NCBI GenBank assembly: GCA_025928535.1
Contig: JAICJJ010000117.1
Span: 1 to 7,622, forward strand
Reading direction: 5' to 3'
Origin: Thermomicrobiales bacterium
Lineage (GTDB): Bacteria > Chloroflexota > Chloroflexia > Thermomicrobiales > UBA6265
DNA length: 7,622 bases
Both the position numbers and the translations under genes were made by a program. This document shows, one piece after another, positions 1 through 7,500 of the stretch (within the stretch, counting starts at the first letter, position 1; every line of letters begins with the position of its first letter). The notes under the pieces are model-generated. The model had not been told where the DNA came from. It saw nothing but the letters and a program-made list of their open reading frames with translations, and did no database searches.

Positions 1-495
1 AACGGCTTCACCACCACGACCCTCTACACGCACGCCTCGTGGGTCAAGACGGTCGAGCAGATCTTCGGCCTCGCCCCCTTGGTCGGCCATGCCGCCGACG
101 CCGGCACCGCCGACCTCGGCGATTTCTTCAAGGCGGGCGTTCTGGCGATGAAATCGGACGCGCCCGCCTTTGCGCTCGCCAGCATGGCGGACACTCCCGC
201 GAGGCGCGGGCCGACAGTGGCGCCGGTCGGCATGATGGCGTTCGCGCCTGAGCGGGGCATCGACGCGATGGACCGGCGGCTGACGGCGATGCTCCCGGCG
301 TCGTTCGCCGTCGGTCCCCCATCAACGCCGACGATCGCGATGTTGGACCAAGGCGCGGACGGCGCGGTCTGGTTCGACCCGGCGTCGGCCGAGTCGTGGC
401 GTCGGTCGCCGCCGGCCCCGTTCATTCGGAGCCAACCGCGCGCCGGCCGGATGACCCATCCGCGAGCCGTTCGCGGCGGGCTGTCCGCCGCCTGA
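1..495 (+). CDS. Phosphoesterase-family protein, C-terminal fragment (5' end outside window)
   Basis: The frame is open from the first base and ends at TGA 493-495, giving 164 residues. Residues 8-43 read LYTHASWVKTVEQIFGL, then a short linker, then ADAGTADLGDFF. This is the typical closing segment of the phosphoesterase family that includes bacterial acid phosphatases and phospholipase C enzymes (usually Y-[DT]-H-[TA]-S-x-[LV]-K-T-[IV]-E-x-[IL]-F-G-L followed by a D-A..A.DL..FF block). Such enzymes hydrolyse phosphate mono- or diesters outside the cytoplasm. The catalytic metal-binding parts lie upstream, outside the window, so activity cannot be judged. The 121 residues after FF are longer than I would expect and resemble nothing I recognise; the last 40 or so, rich in Arg, Pro and Ser, look poorly conserved. 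The gene converges on the minus-strand binding-protein gene, with a hairpin between them. Family assignment is from pattern recognition and is moderately sure. Confidence 0.68.
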   Translation, partial: NGFTTTTLYTHASWVKTVEQIFGLAPLVGHAADAGTADLGDFFKAGVLAMKSDAPAFALASMADTPARRGPTVAPVGMMAFAPERGIDAMDRRLTAMLPASFAVGPPSTPTIAMLDQGADGAVWFDPASAESWRRSPPAPFIRSQPRAGRMTHPRAVRGGLSAA

Positions 496-518
496 CCGCA
501 AGGGGCAACTGGACAAAC

Positions 519-549
519 GAGGGGACGAGCGCCGACCGCTCGCCCCCTC
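519..549. terminator. Hairpin between convergent genes, likely bidirectional terminator
   Basis: Bases 519-531 pair with 537-549 (13 positions, one A/C mismatch) around a five-base loop, giving a GC-rich stem. It sits 23 bases after the plus-strand stop and 34 bases beyond the minus-strand stop. Read on the minus strand, the stem is followed by GTTTGT, a weak T-rich tract, so it fits best as the terminator of the binding-protein gene. A smaller stem (570-574 with 579-583) lies directly after that gene's TAA. Confidence 0.6.
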
Positions 550-583
550 GATCCGATCGCCGTTCAATCGCCGCAGAGGCGGC

Positions 584-2467
584 TTAGGTCGTGCGGTTCC
601 AGTTGCGGATGTTCCAATAGTCGACCTCGAAGTCGGACACGGCGACGTTTTCGTCGTGCAGCGTGTTCGAGATCGCGTATTTGCCCGACGAGCGATCGAC
701 GATTGGCACCACCGCGACATCGTTGATCACGATGTCGTTCAACTTGATGAAAATCTGGGCCGCCGACTCGAGATCGGTCGATTTCTCGGCCTCTTCGAAG
801 AGTTTGTCGTATTCGGGATTGTGGTATCGACCATAGTTCTGGCCGCTCCACTGGTTCGACTTCTGGCAAATGTTTTTGAGATCCGGTCCGCCGTACCAAC
901 TGAGCATGTACGCGGTTGGAATCGGCGTTGTCACGTTGTTGGTGTACATCTGCAGGTCGTTGTAGAAGTGACTGATGTTTTGCTCGTTGCCCGGCGAACT
1001 GTCGAAGAAGATGCCGGAATCGACCTGCCGCAATTCGACCTTGAAGCCGATTTTTTCGAGCGCCTGCTTGACGATTGCCTGTTCCTTCTGGCGAACCGAG
1101 TTGATCGACGTCACATAGGTGACGCTCAACTCGACGTCGCCTTTCTTCCGCACGCCGCCGTTGTCGACCCAGCCGGCCTGATCCAGAATCTGCTTCGCCT
1201 TGTCGAGATTGAACTCCCAGGAGGTGTTCTTCGACTCCATTGATGGCAAACCCGCCAGAATGTTGGCCGTCGGCGGCTCCTTGTCGCCAGCGTAGAGTTG
1301 CTTGGAAATGACATCGCGCTGGACCGCCAGGTTGATCGCCTGCCGCACCGCCTTGTCGGAGATGGTCGGATTCGGCGTGTTGACTTCCGCCCGCTGGCCA
1401 TCAACTTCTTTGTTCGGGTCGGCGAATTGCAACTCGATCCGCTCGACATCGGTGCCGGGCGGAATGGAGACCTTGCCCTTGCCGCCTTGTTGCAACTGAT
1501 CCAGGATCTGGGGCTCGACCTGCAGGTTCCAAGCGTAATCGTATTCGCCCGTCTGCAACACGGCCCGCGCCGCCGAGGTCGCGTCGCCGCCCCCCTTCAG
1601 GTTGATCTTGGCGAAGTAGGGGCTGTTCGCGTCGCGAAAGTTGTCATTGACGACGTAGATGACCTGGTCGTTCGGGGAAAACGAATCGACCTTGTACGGG
1701 CCCGTGCCGGTCGGCTTCGCCAGAAACGCATCGTTGGCGGCTTTCTGATCGCCGGCGCTGAGGATGTGCTTCGGATAGACATAGCCCCAGGTTGTGCCGG
1801 TGTGCGGCAAGAACCAGTTGGCGGTCGGCGCGGTGAAGGTGACGTCGACCGTCGTGGGATCGGTCGCTTTCATGTCCTTGATGACGCCGTAGACGCCGGA
1901 ACTGACCGAGGCGTTGGCCGGATTCATGATCCACTGCCAGGTGTAGACGACATCGTCGGCCGTGAACGGCTGACCGTCACTCCACTTCACGCCGTCGAGC
2001 AATTTGTAGGTGACGCCCGACAGATCTTTCTTGAGCATGCCGTTGGCGACGGTCGGCACTTCGGTGATCAGGTTCGGGATCAGCGTGCCGTCCGGCAGAT
2101 AGTTCATCAGCGGCTCGAGCACGATCGACGCCGCCAGATAGTCTTTGGTGCCAGTCGAAACGTGCGGGCTGAGGACCGTCGGCGCCTGCCACTGAATCAG
2201 TTTCAACTCGCCGCCTTCGCCCCGCTTCCGTCCTTCCATGCCGACATTCGGGCGGCCCGCCGCGCCCTGGGCGGCGGCGACGCCCCAGCCGATATGCGAC
2301 GGCGCCCCGGTTGCGCGCACGCTTTCGGCGCGGAGCACGAACGAAATCACCGGCAAGCCGACGCCGAGCGCGAGCGCGCGGAACGTGAATTCGCGGCGGG
2401 AGAGTTTGCCCGCCTGCAGTTGCTCGTAGAGCGCGGCGAACTTGCCTTTTGGCGCGGAATCGCTCAT
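584..2467 (-). CDS. Tat-exported ABC transporter substrate-binding protein, family 5 (peptide/dipeptide type)
   Basis: This 627-residue protein has the build of extracellular solute-binding protein family 5, which captures peptides, nickel or sugars outside the membrane and delivers them to a DppBCDF/OppBCDF-type ABC importer. Residues 23-27 (SRREF) form a twin-arginine motif followed by a hydrophobic stretch (about 31-44), so folded export by Tat is likely. It then shows family signatures: LEPLMNYLPDGTLIPNL near 117-133, the block V-K-W-S-D-G-Q-P-F-T-A-D-D-V near 160-173, TGTGPYKVDSF further on, and ISDKAVRQAINLAVQRD in the second lobe. The ATG at 2467 is supported by AGAGGAG at 2477-2483, nine bases upstream. 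Length is at the upper end for the family because of the cytoplasmic lead before the Tat motif and an inserted middle region. No permease or ATPase gene is in the window and hairpins flank it, so it appears to be a stand-alone binding protein. The ligand cannot be read from sequence. Confidence 0.93.
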   Translation of the reverse strand: MSDSAPKGKFAALYEQLQAGKLSRREFTFRALALGVGLPVISFVLRAESVRATGAPSHIGWGVAAAQGAAGRPNVGMEGRKRGEGGELKLIQWQAPTVLSPHVSTGTKDYLAASIVLEPLMNYLPDGTLIPNLITEVPTVANGMLKKDLSGVTYKLLDGVKWSDGQPFTADDVVYTWQWIMNPANASVSSGVYGVIKDMKATDPTTVDVTFTAPTANWFLPHTGTTWGYVYPKHILSAGDQKAANDAFLAKPTGTGPYKVDSFSPNDQVIYVVNDNFRDANSPYFAKINLKGGGDATSAARAVLQTGEYDYAWNLQVEPQILDQLQQGGKGKVSIPPGTDVERIELQFADPNKEVDGQRAEVNTPNPTISDKAVRQAINLAVQRDVISKQLYAGDKEPPTANILAGLPSMESKNTSWEFNLDKAKQILDQAGWVDNGGVRKKGDVELSVTYVTSINSVRQKEQAIVKQALEKIGFKVELRQVDSGIFFDSSPGNEQNISHFYNDLQMYTNNVTTPIPTAYMLSWYGGPDLKNICQKSNQWSGQNYGRYHNPEYDKLFEEAEKSTDLESAAQIFIKLNDIVINDVAVVPIVDRSSGKYAISNTLHDENVAVSDFEVDYWNIRNWNRTT

Positions 2468-2476
2468 CGCGTGCTG

Positions 2477-2483
2477 CTCCTCT
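2477..2483 (-). promoter_or_regulatory. Ribosome binding site of the binding-protein gene
   Basis: On the minus strand AGAGGAG precedes the ATG at 2467 by nine bases. It fixes the start chosen for the solute-binding protein. Confidence 0.65.
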
Positions 2484-2513
2484 GCTTCGAGGCGGACGGT
2501 CGATGATCCATCG

Positions 2514-2552
2514 CCGTCGGCGGGCCAGCCGCCCGGGCTGACCCGCCGACGG
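2514..2552 (-). terminator. Strong intergenic hairpin between two tandem genes
   Basis: Bases 2514-2524 pair perfectly with 2542-2552 (11 bp). After one C/A mismatch, 2526-2530 pair with 2536-2540 (5 bp) around a five-base loop. It lies 12 bases beyond the stop of the secreted-protein gene and 46 bases before the start of the binding-protein gene, so it probably ends transcription of the former. There is no T tract after the stem on the minus strand, so a Rho-independent mechanism is not certain; it could instead be an attenuator or an RNA 3'-end stabiliser. Confidence 0.6.
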
Positions 2553-2564
2553 GATTCTACCGGC

Positions 2565-3584
2565 TTATGACTCCGGCGGGGTGATCGTCAAGATCGCCAT
2601 CGACCCCGCGACGCCCGTGTCGTACAGGAGGTACGTTCCCGGCTGGAGGCCGACCAGCGCCATATCCTGTTGCTCGCCCGGCGCCAGGGAAATGCGGCCG
2701 ATGAATTCGCCCTTCGGGGTTTCTCCAGCTGCCGGCGTCGCGCCGCCCTCCGGCAGTTCGACGACCTGGAAAATGTGCTGCTTCGCGCCGTTGTTGATGC
2801 CGTGGAGCATCGTCACCGGCGCTTGCGGAATCTGGGTGCTTTGGTCGAACGCGACCGAGGTCGAATCGTCGGCGATCGAGTAACTGATGACGGTCGTATC
2901 GCCTTCCGGATGCGGCGACAAGCGTTCCTCGTGGTCGAGAATCAGATAGCGGTCGGCCGGGATCATGAACCAGCGGGCGTTCACGTACTGATGGTCGCCG
3001 AGCATGTAGACGAGGTCGAGACTGACGTTCCCGCCTTCGTAGATGCTGGCGTCGCCGGTCGAGACGATGGCGATCTTCGGCGCCGGCCCGCCGGCCTTGG
3101 CCGCGTCGACCGCTGCTTTGACCGCGGTTGGATCGGACGCGCCGAATTGCTCTTGGAGCAGATTCGGGGTGACCAGCGCAATGACCGCGTCGAGGTTCCC
3201 CGCGTTGAAGCAGTTGGCGAGATTCGTCGCGGCCGCGATGGCGTCTTGCGCCGTGGAGGCTTCGGCCGGGGTGGCCAGCGGCTCCGGCGTCTCGGCGGCT
3301 GTCGCAGTCGCGCCCGCTTCCGCCATCGGCGTCGCGGCCGACTGTTCAGCCGTCGCTTCCATCGCCACCGGCGATCCCGCCGCGCCGGGCAGTATCGGCG
3401 GCGTCGGCAGGTTGCACGGACCGGCGGCGGGCGAGGCCATCGCGCCAGTCTCAGGCGTCGCCTGCGCCGCCGCGCCAGCGATCGTGGAAAGCAGGAGCGC
3501 CCCGCCGAGCAGCACGCCGCCCGCCGCTTCCGTGCCGCGCAGGAGCAGCGACCGTCGTCGGCCGCCGCGAGCTCCCTCGATCAT
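2565..3584 (-). CDS. Secreted two-domain protein: NTF2/SnoaL-like plus cupredoxin-like
   Basis: A 339-residue exported protein. Residues 9-42 form a signal peptide: RRRSLLLRG, a hydrophobic core, then AAAQA before TPE, with cleavage most likely after A42. The double arginine suggests Tat but is not a strict motif. Residues 43-112 are an Ala/Thr/Pro/Ser-rich linker with repeated TP and SP pairs, a style I associate with Thermomicrobia secreted proteins. Residues about 113-225 (ANCFNAGNLDAVIALVTPN through YLILDHEERLSP) resemble the NTF2/SnoaL-like fold in pattern. Residues about 230-336 look like a cupredoxin-type beta sandwich (LHGINNGAKQHIFQVVELP, then an LAPGEQQD strand and GTYLLYD), but a full Cys-His-Met copper site is not evident. 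The ATG at 3584 is preferred over an upstream ATG at 3692, because AGGAGAGGAG lies six bases before it and the signal peptide begins there. Function is unknown; both domain calls are by pattern and moderate. Confidence 0.8.
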   Translation of the reverse strand: MIEGARGGRRRSLLLRGTEAAGGVLLGGALLLSTIAGAAAQATPETGAMASPAAGPCNLPTPPILPGAAGSPVAMEATAEQSAATPMAEAGATATAAETPEPLATPAEASTAQDAIAAATNLANCFNAGNLDAVIALVTPNLLQEQFGASDPTAVKAAVDAAKAGGPAPKIAIVSTGDASIYEGGNVSLDLVYMLGDHQYVNARWFMIPADRYLILDHEERLSPHPEGDTTVISYSIADDSTSVAFDQSTQIPQAPVTMLHGINNGAKQHIFQVVELPEGGATPAAGETPKGEFIGRISLAPGEQQDMALVGLQPGTYLLYDTGVAGSMAILTITPPES

Positions 3585-3590
3585 CGTCCA

Positions 3591-3600
3591 CTCCTCTCCT
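3591..3600 (-). promoter_or_regulatory. Ribosome binding site of the secreted-protein gene
   Basis: Minus-strand AGGAGAGGAG sits six bases before the ATG at 3584. This strong site decides the start and excludes the 36-residue upstream extension beginning at 3692, which would place charged residues before the signal peptide. Confidence 0.8.
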
Positions 3601-3626
3601 TCACGCCGATGGCGCAATGTACCGCC

Positions 3627-3659
3627 GCACGATCGTCGGCGCTCCCCACCGACGCGTGC
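3627..3659 (-). terminator. Imperfect hairpin after the coiled-coil gene
   Basis: Bases 3627-3631 pair with 3655-3659 and 3634-3639 pair with 3649-3654, with a two-base bulge and a nine-base loop. It lies in the 104-base gap between the coiled-coil gene's stop and the secreted gene's start. It may terminate the helicase/coiled-coil transcript or be a symmetric operator for the next gene. No T tract follows on the minus strand, so the call is weak. No convincing promoter was found in the gap. Confidence 0.35.
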
Positions 3660-3688
3660 ATCGCCTGAACCTGCGCCGCGCGCCACGA

Positions 3689-4504
3689 TCAAGGCGCGCC
3701 AAAAAACCGGAAAGCAAGTCCGGTCAGAAACGCGACCAGCAAGATGGTTGCCACGAACAGAAAATACTGACGGCGACGTACGGCGTTCGCTTCGTTGGCA
3801 AGTTGCAGCCGCAACGCCTGGACATCGGCCGCGAGCGCCGGCAGCCGCTCGCGCACGGTCGCGTCGATGCCGGTCGCGGTCTGACGGGTGAGATCGATGA
3901 TCGGCTTGACGTCCTCGAGCACGACGGCGCTTGCGTGCGTTTGTGCCGCCAGCGCTTCCTGCCCCAGACGCAACATCGACAACGTCTCAGCCAACGTCGC
4001 CTGCTGATTCCGGAGTTCAGCCAGCCCTTGTTGCACGGCCGCCTGGCTCGCCTCGATCCGCCGCTGCGTCTGCTCGACCGCGTCGAAGACGTGGTAGGCG
4101 GCGTCGGCGAGCGCTTCCGTCATTGCCTGATCGCGGTCCGCTTGCGCGACGTCATGTTCGGCGAAAAGACGTTGACTCCGGTCCGACTCGGTCGCCAACT
4201 CCTGACGGACGAGTTCGACAGCGGCTCCCAAACTGCCAAACCCTGAATCGATCGTCGCACGCAATGCGTCCGGTTCGAGCCGATCGAGCGCCGCGAGGGC
4301 GGTCGACATGCCGTCGTTCAAGGAGGCGATACGTGATTCGGTCGCGCGCAATGTGTCATGCGCCGCATCAAGCGCGGCCCCGGCGGATTCGACCCGCTCG
4401 GCCGCCGCGCCGAGCCCCGCGTTGACCGTTTTCAGGCGGCCGAGATGCTCGGTCAGGCGACGCGCCTCCGATTCCAGGTCCGGCAATTCGTCCGTCGTCG
4501 CCAT
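3689..4504 (-). CDS. Tail-anchored coiled-coil membrane protein of unknown function
   Basis: A 271-residue protein I cannot assign to a named family. Residues about 9-65 and 95-240 are Ala/Leu/Glu/Arg/Gln-rich with heptad-like spacing and almost no proline, so they should form long alpha-helical coiled coils. Residues 243-245 are RRR, followed by one hydrophobic span (about 247-267, YFLFVATILLVAFLTGLAF) four residues from the C-terminus. This predicts a cytoplasmic coiled coil held to the inner membrane by its tail. There is no signal peptide. The ATG at 4504 follows GGGGAG with only a three-base gap; an upstream ATG at 4570 in the same frame has no visible binding site and adds residues unlike the rest. 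It overlaps the helicase frame by 137 bases and reads the same way, so the two are very likely cotranscribed and perhaps translationally coupled. Possible roles are a membrane scaffold, a chromosome-associated factor or the effector of a defence pair; none is shown. Confidence 0.8.
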   Translation of the reverse strand: MATTDELPDLESEARRLTEHLGRLKTVNAGLGAAAERVESAGAALDAAHDTLRATESRIASLNDGMSTALAALDRLEPDALRATIDSGFGSLGAAVELVRQELATESDRSQRLFAEHDVAQADRDQAMTEALADAAYHVFDAVEQTQRRIEASQAAVQQGLAELRNQQATLAETLSMLRLGQEALAAQTHASAVVLEDVKPIIDLTRQTATGIDATVRERLPALAADVQALRLQLANEANAVRRRQYFLFVATILLVAFLTGLAFRFFGAP

Positions 4505-7500
4505 CCGCTCCCCCGAAAAAGGCGTCGAGTCCGCCGTTGATCGAACGCAGCATGATCGCCGCGCAGCCACGCTTCAGCGCCGGATCGGCGGTGCGGCGGT
4601 AGGTCGCCCGCGCGACAGAGGCGTTGCCGCGGCGCAGGATCGCCAACACCACTTCGTCGGCCCGCGCCGGCGCCTTCACATAGATCTCCGCGACCAGTCG
4701 CGCGGCGATGCGATCTCCGCCGTCGGGCTGGGATTGCGCCGACTGCCGCAGCCCGAGATCGATCCGGCCGACCGCATCGTCGAGCGCGCCCCGCCCGCTT
4801 GCCAGCGATCCCAGGCCGTACAGGAGGTGCAACCCGGGGTTATCCGACGCGTCGCCAATCGCCCGCAGGCATTGGAGTCGGATGCGGTCGGCGACTTCGG
4901 TCGTCGTCATTTCGTCGGCCAGCCGCCACCATGGAGTGTCGTTCGTGGGGCTGGTCCGAACGAGATCGAACACCGATTCGGTCAGCGCCGAATAGGAAAA
5001 GATTTCACGCAGTTGGCGGCGCAATTCCTGGCCGGGCTGCTCGGTCGCGAGCGAATCGCGCAGGATTTGTCGCACGCCGTACATGTTTTCCCGACGCCGC
5101 CGCTCGATCTCTTCGTAGACGAACCAGATCAGCGCGTCGATCGCCCTGCAGACGAACCCGCCGTCGAGTTCAGACCGCTCGATGCGTTCGGCGAGAAACG
5201 TTTCGAAGTAGCCGTACTTATATCGATCGACATAGGTTCGCAAGCGATCCCGGATCGCGTCCTCGGACAGCGGGCGAAGTTGCAACGTATAGATATCGCC
5301 AGCGGGTTGGTAGACGATCGTGTAATCCTCGATCAGTCCGAGCAACGACAGGCGGTAAATCACCCGCTGCACGTCCGGGTGAGGCGGCGCCGGCGGATCG
5401 GCGACCTCGGCATCGCCTTCGCTGTTACGAACATCGCCCGCAAACGACGCGACCACTTCGTCCGGGAATGCATCCCGTTTGGAGAGCACGAGGGTCACCG
5501 GCGTTTCCTGGCCGGCGACTGGAGCCAGGCACGGCTCGAGCCAGTGATGAAAGAACCAGCGCACCGCCAGCGATTCGAGCCGCACGCCGTGATAACTGCG
5601 GGTGTGCAGGTACATCTGCAGTTCGGCGTCGTCAGAGTTGAATCCGACCGATTCCATTCGCCTGGTCGCTTCTTCAGTGGTGATGCCCGGCTCCAGGCAG
5701 TCCGCTCGGCGGTCGCCCTCGTCCGCATGGGACTCGGGACCGTGATCGTCCGTGAAGACGACAGCGCAGACCGCAGGTTTACGGTCGCGGCCGGCGCGTC
5801 CCGCTTCTTGCGCCAGCGCTTCGATGGATTTCGGCATCGCATAATGAATGGTGTAGCGAATGTTTGGTTTGTCGATGCCCATCCCGAACGCCGAGGTGGC
5901 GACGAGCAGCGATTGATAATTCGCCTTGAAGTTCCGCTGCGTTTCGGCCTTGATTTCGGCCCAGCGTTGATCTTCAGTGCGCGCAGAATCGCCCAGCATT
6001 ATCAACTTTTTCGGCTTTTCACCTGAGTAGATGCCAATTTGTTGGCGTTCAAAATCATCGAGCGACCCCGGCTCCACCTCAGGGTCGGGAACCTTGCTCT
6101 GGAACTGCGGACATCGTGCGAGAACGCCGACTCGCACCTCGAACACGCCACGCCGCCCATTGACGTGCGGACAGAAGACGATCCCGCCGCAGCCGCCGCT
6201 GGCGAGATCCGGCGTCGCGACCCCAAGTTCGTCGGCAATGCCCTGGTTGAGCAATTCCGTCAGCTTGTCCAACTTCTTGTGCTGCCTGGCCGGAACAATC
6301 TCGAACTTCAACTCCGGCCGGTCGAACGCGCTCGGCCGGACGATCGCGTCGTCCGAATCAATCCCGAGTTCCCGCTGCACGTCGCGCAAGACCGTTTCGG
6401 ACGCCGTGCCGGTCAATGCCAGAATCGGCGGCCGGCGTCCATCGCGGGAGCAATAGCGGGCGGCGATGCGGCCGAGGTTGAGATAGGCGGTCCGGAAATC
6501 GTGGCCCCATTCCGAGACGCAATGCGCTTCGTCGATCGTCAGAAAGGCGACGGGCCGGCCGCCGATCGTCTGGTGCAACAGGTCGCGAAACGACTGGATT
6601 TGCAGCCGCTCCGGCGAGATGAAGACCAGTCGGAATTCGCCCTGGCTGAATTGCCATTCCCGCCGCGTCCGCTCGTGGCGGTCGATATCCGAGTTGATCT
6701 GGATCGCGTCGCGAATCCCGGCGGCATGCAGGTTTTCGACCTGATCCTGCATCAAACTCTTGATCGGGTCGATCACGAGCGTCAGCCCCGGCGACAGCAG
6801 CGCCGGCAGTTGATAGGTGATCGACTTGCCGGCTCCCGTCGGCAGCAACCCGATGACGTCCTGTCGACGCAGCGCCCGCTCGACGATCGGGAGTTGACCT
6901 TCCCGGAACTCCCGCTTCCGAAAAAGCAGTTGGAGGAAATGAACCAGCGCCGCTTCGTGGGCGAGCGGACCGGCAATTGGCCGCGGCTCCGGCCAGGGAT
7001 CGATCCGATAGCCGCTCTGGCGCTGAGCCGTCCGCAGGGCCATCGTGTGGCGCGGGATGGCGCCGCGGTCGCGTACCGGATCGGTCGGATAGCGCCGCGT
7101 CGGATGGCAGCCGACCGACACGTCGATGGCGAGATCGACGCACGCTCCAGAATCCAGCGCCGCGAGCGGTTCGACCGTCACCGCCGGTCCTGGCGCGTCC
7201 GCACCGACACGCGCCGTCGCGAACGCGGCCAGATGCTCCCGCTCGACCCAAAGCCGAATCTGCTTCACCCCCGCCGCGATGCCGTACAGGTCACAGAGAT
7301 GACCGAGCGTCGCCAGCCAATCGCGAACGGCCAGTTCGGCGCAGGGAACTTCGCGTTCGACGACCGCCAGATCCCAGACGGGCTGATCAAGCCGAAGCAC
7401 GCCTTCCGTCAACGCCCGCGACAGCGCCAGTTGCACGCGCGCCACCCCGTGCGGCGTCAGCATCAGCCGCGTCGCTTCCCACAGCGCCGGGTCGTCGCCC

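Noticed and set aside
1298..2506. 402-residue plus-strand open frame
   Set aside because: It lies antisense to the well-supported solute-binding protein, is rich in Arg/Val/Asp shadow composition and shows no family motif.
3605..3630. Possible -10 box (TACATT) for the secreted-protein gene
   Set aside because: The hexamer matches poorly and no -35 partner lies at suitable spacing, so it is not better than chance.
3585..3692. 36-residue N-terminal extension of the secreted protein from an upstream ATG
   Set aside because: A strong ribosome binding site and the signal peptide both start at the ATG at 3584. The extension would block export and overlaps the end of the coiled-coil gene.
4308..6026. 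572-residue plus-strand open frame
   Set aside because: It is antisense to the helicase motor and C-terminal region. Long antisense frames are expected in high-GC coding DNA, and it has no recognisable domain.
7461..7463. ATG at 7463 as the helicase start
   Set aside because: The 53 codons upstream in the same frame are open to the window edge and look coding (for example WNEQRDLVALEAW), and no ribosome binding site stands before this ATG.
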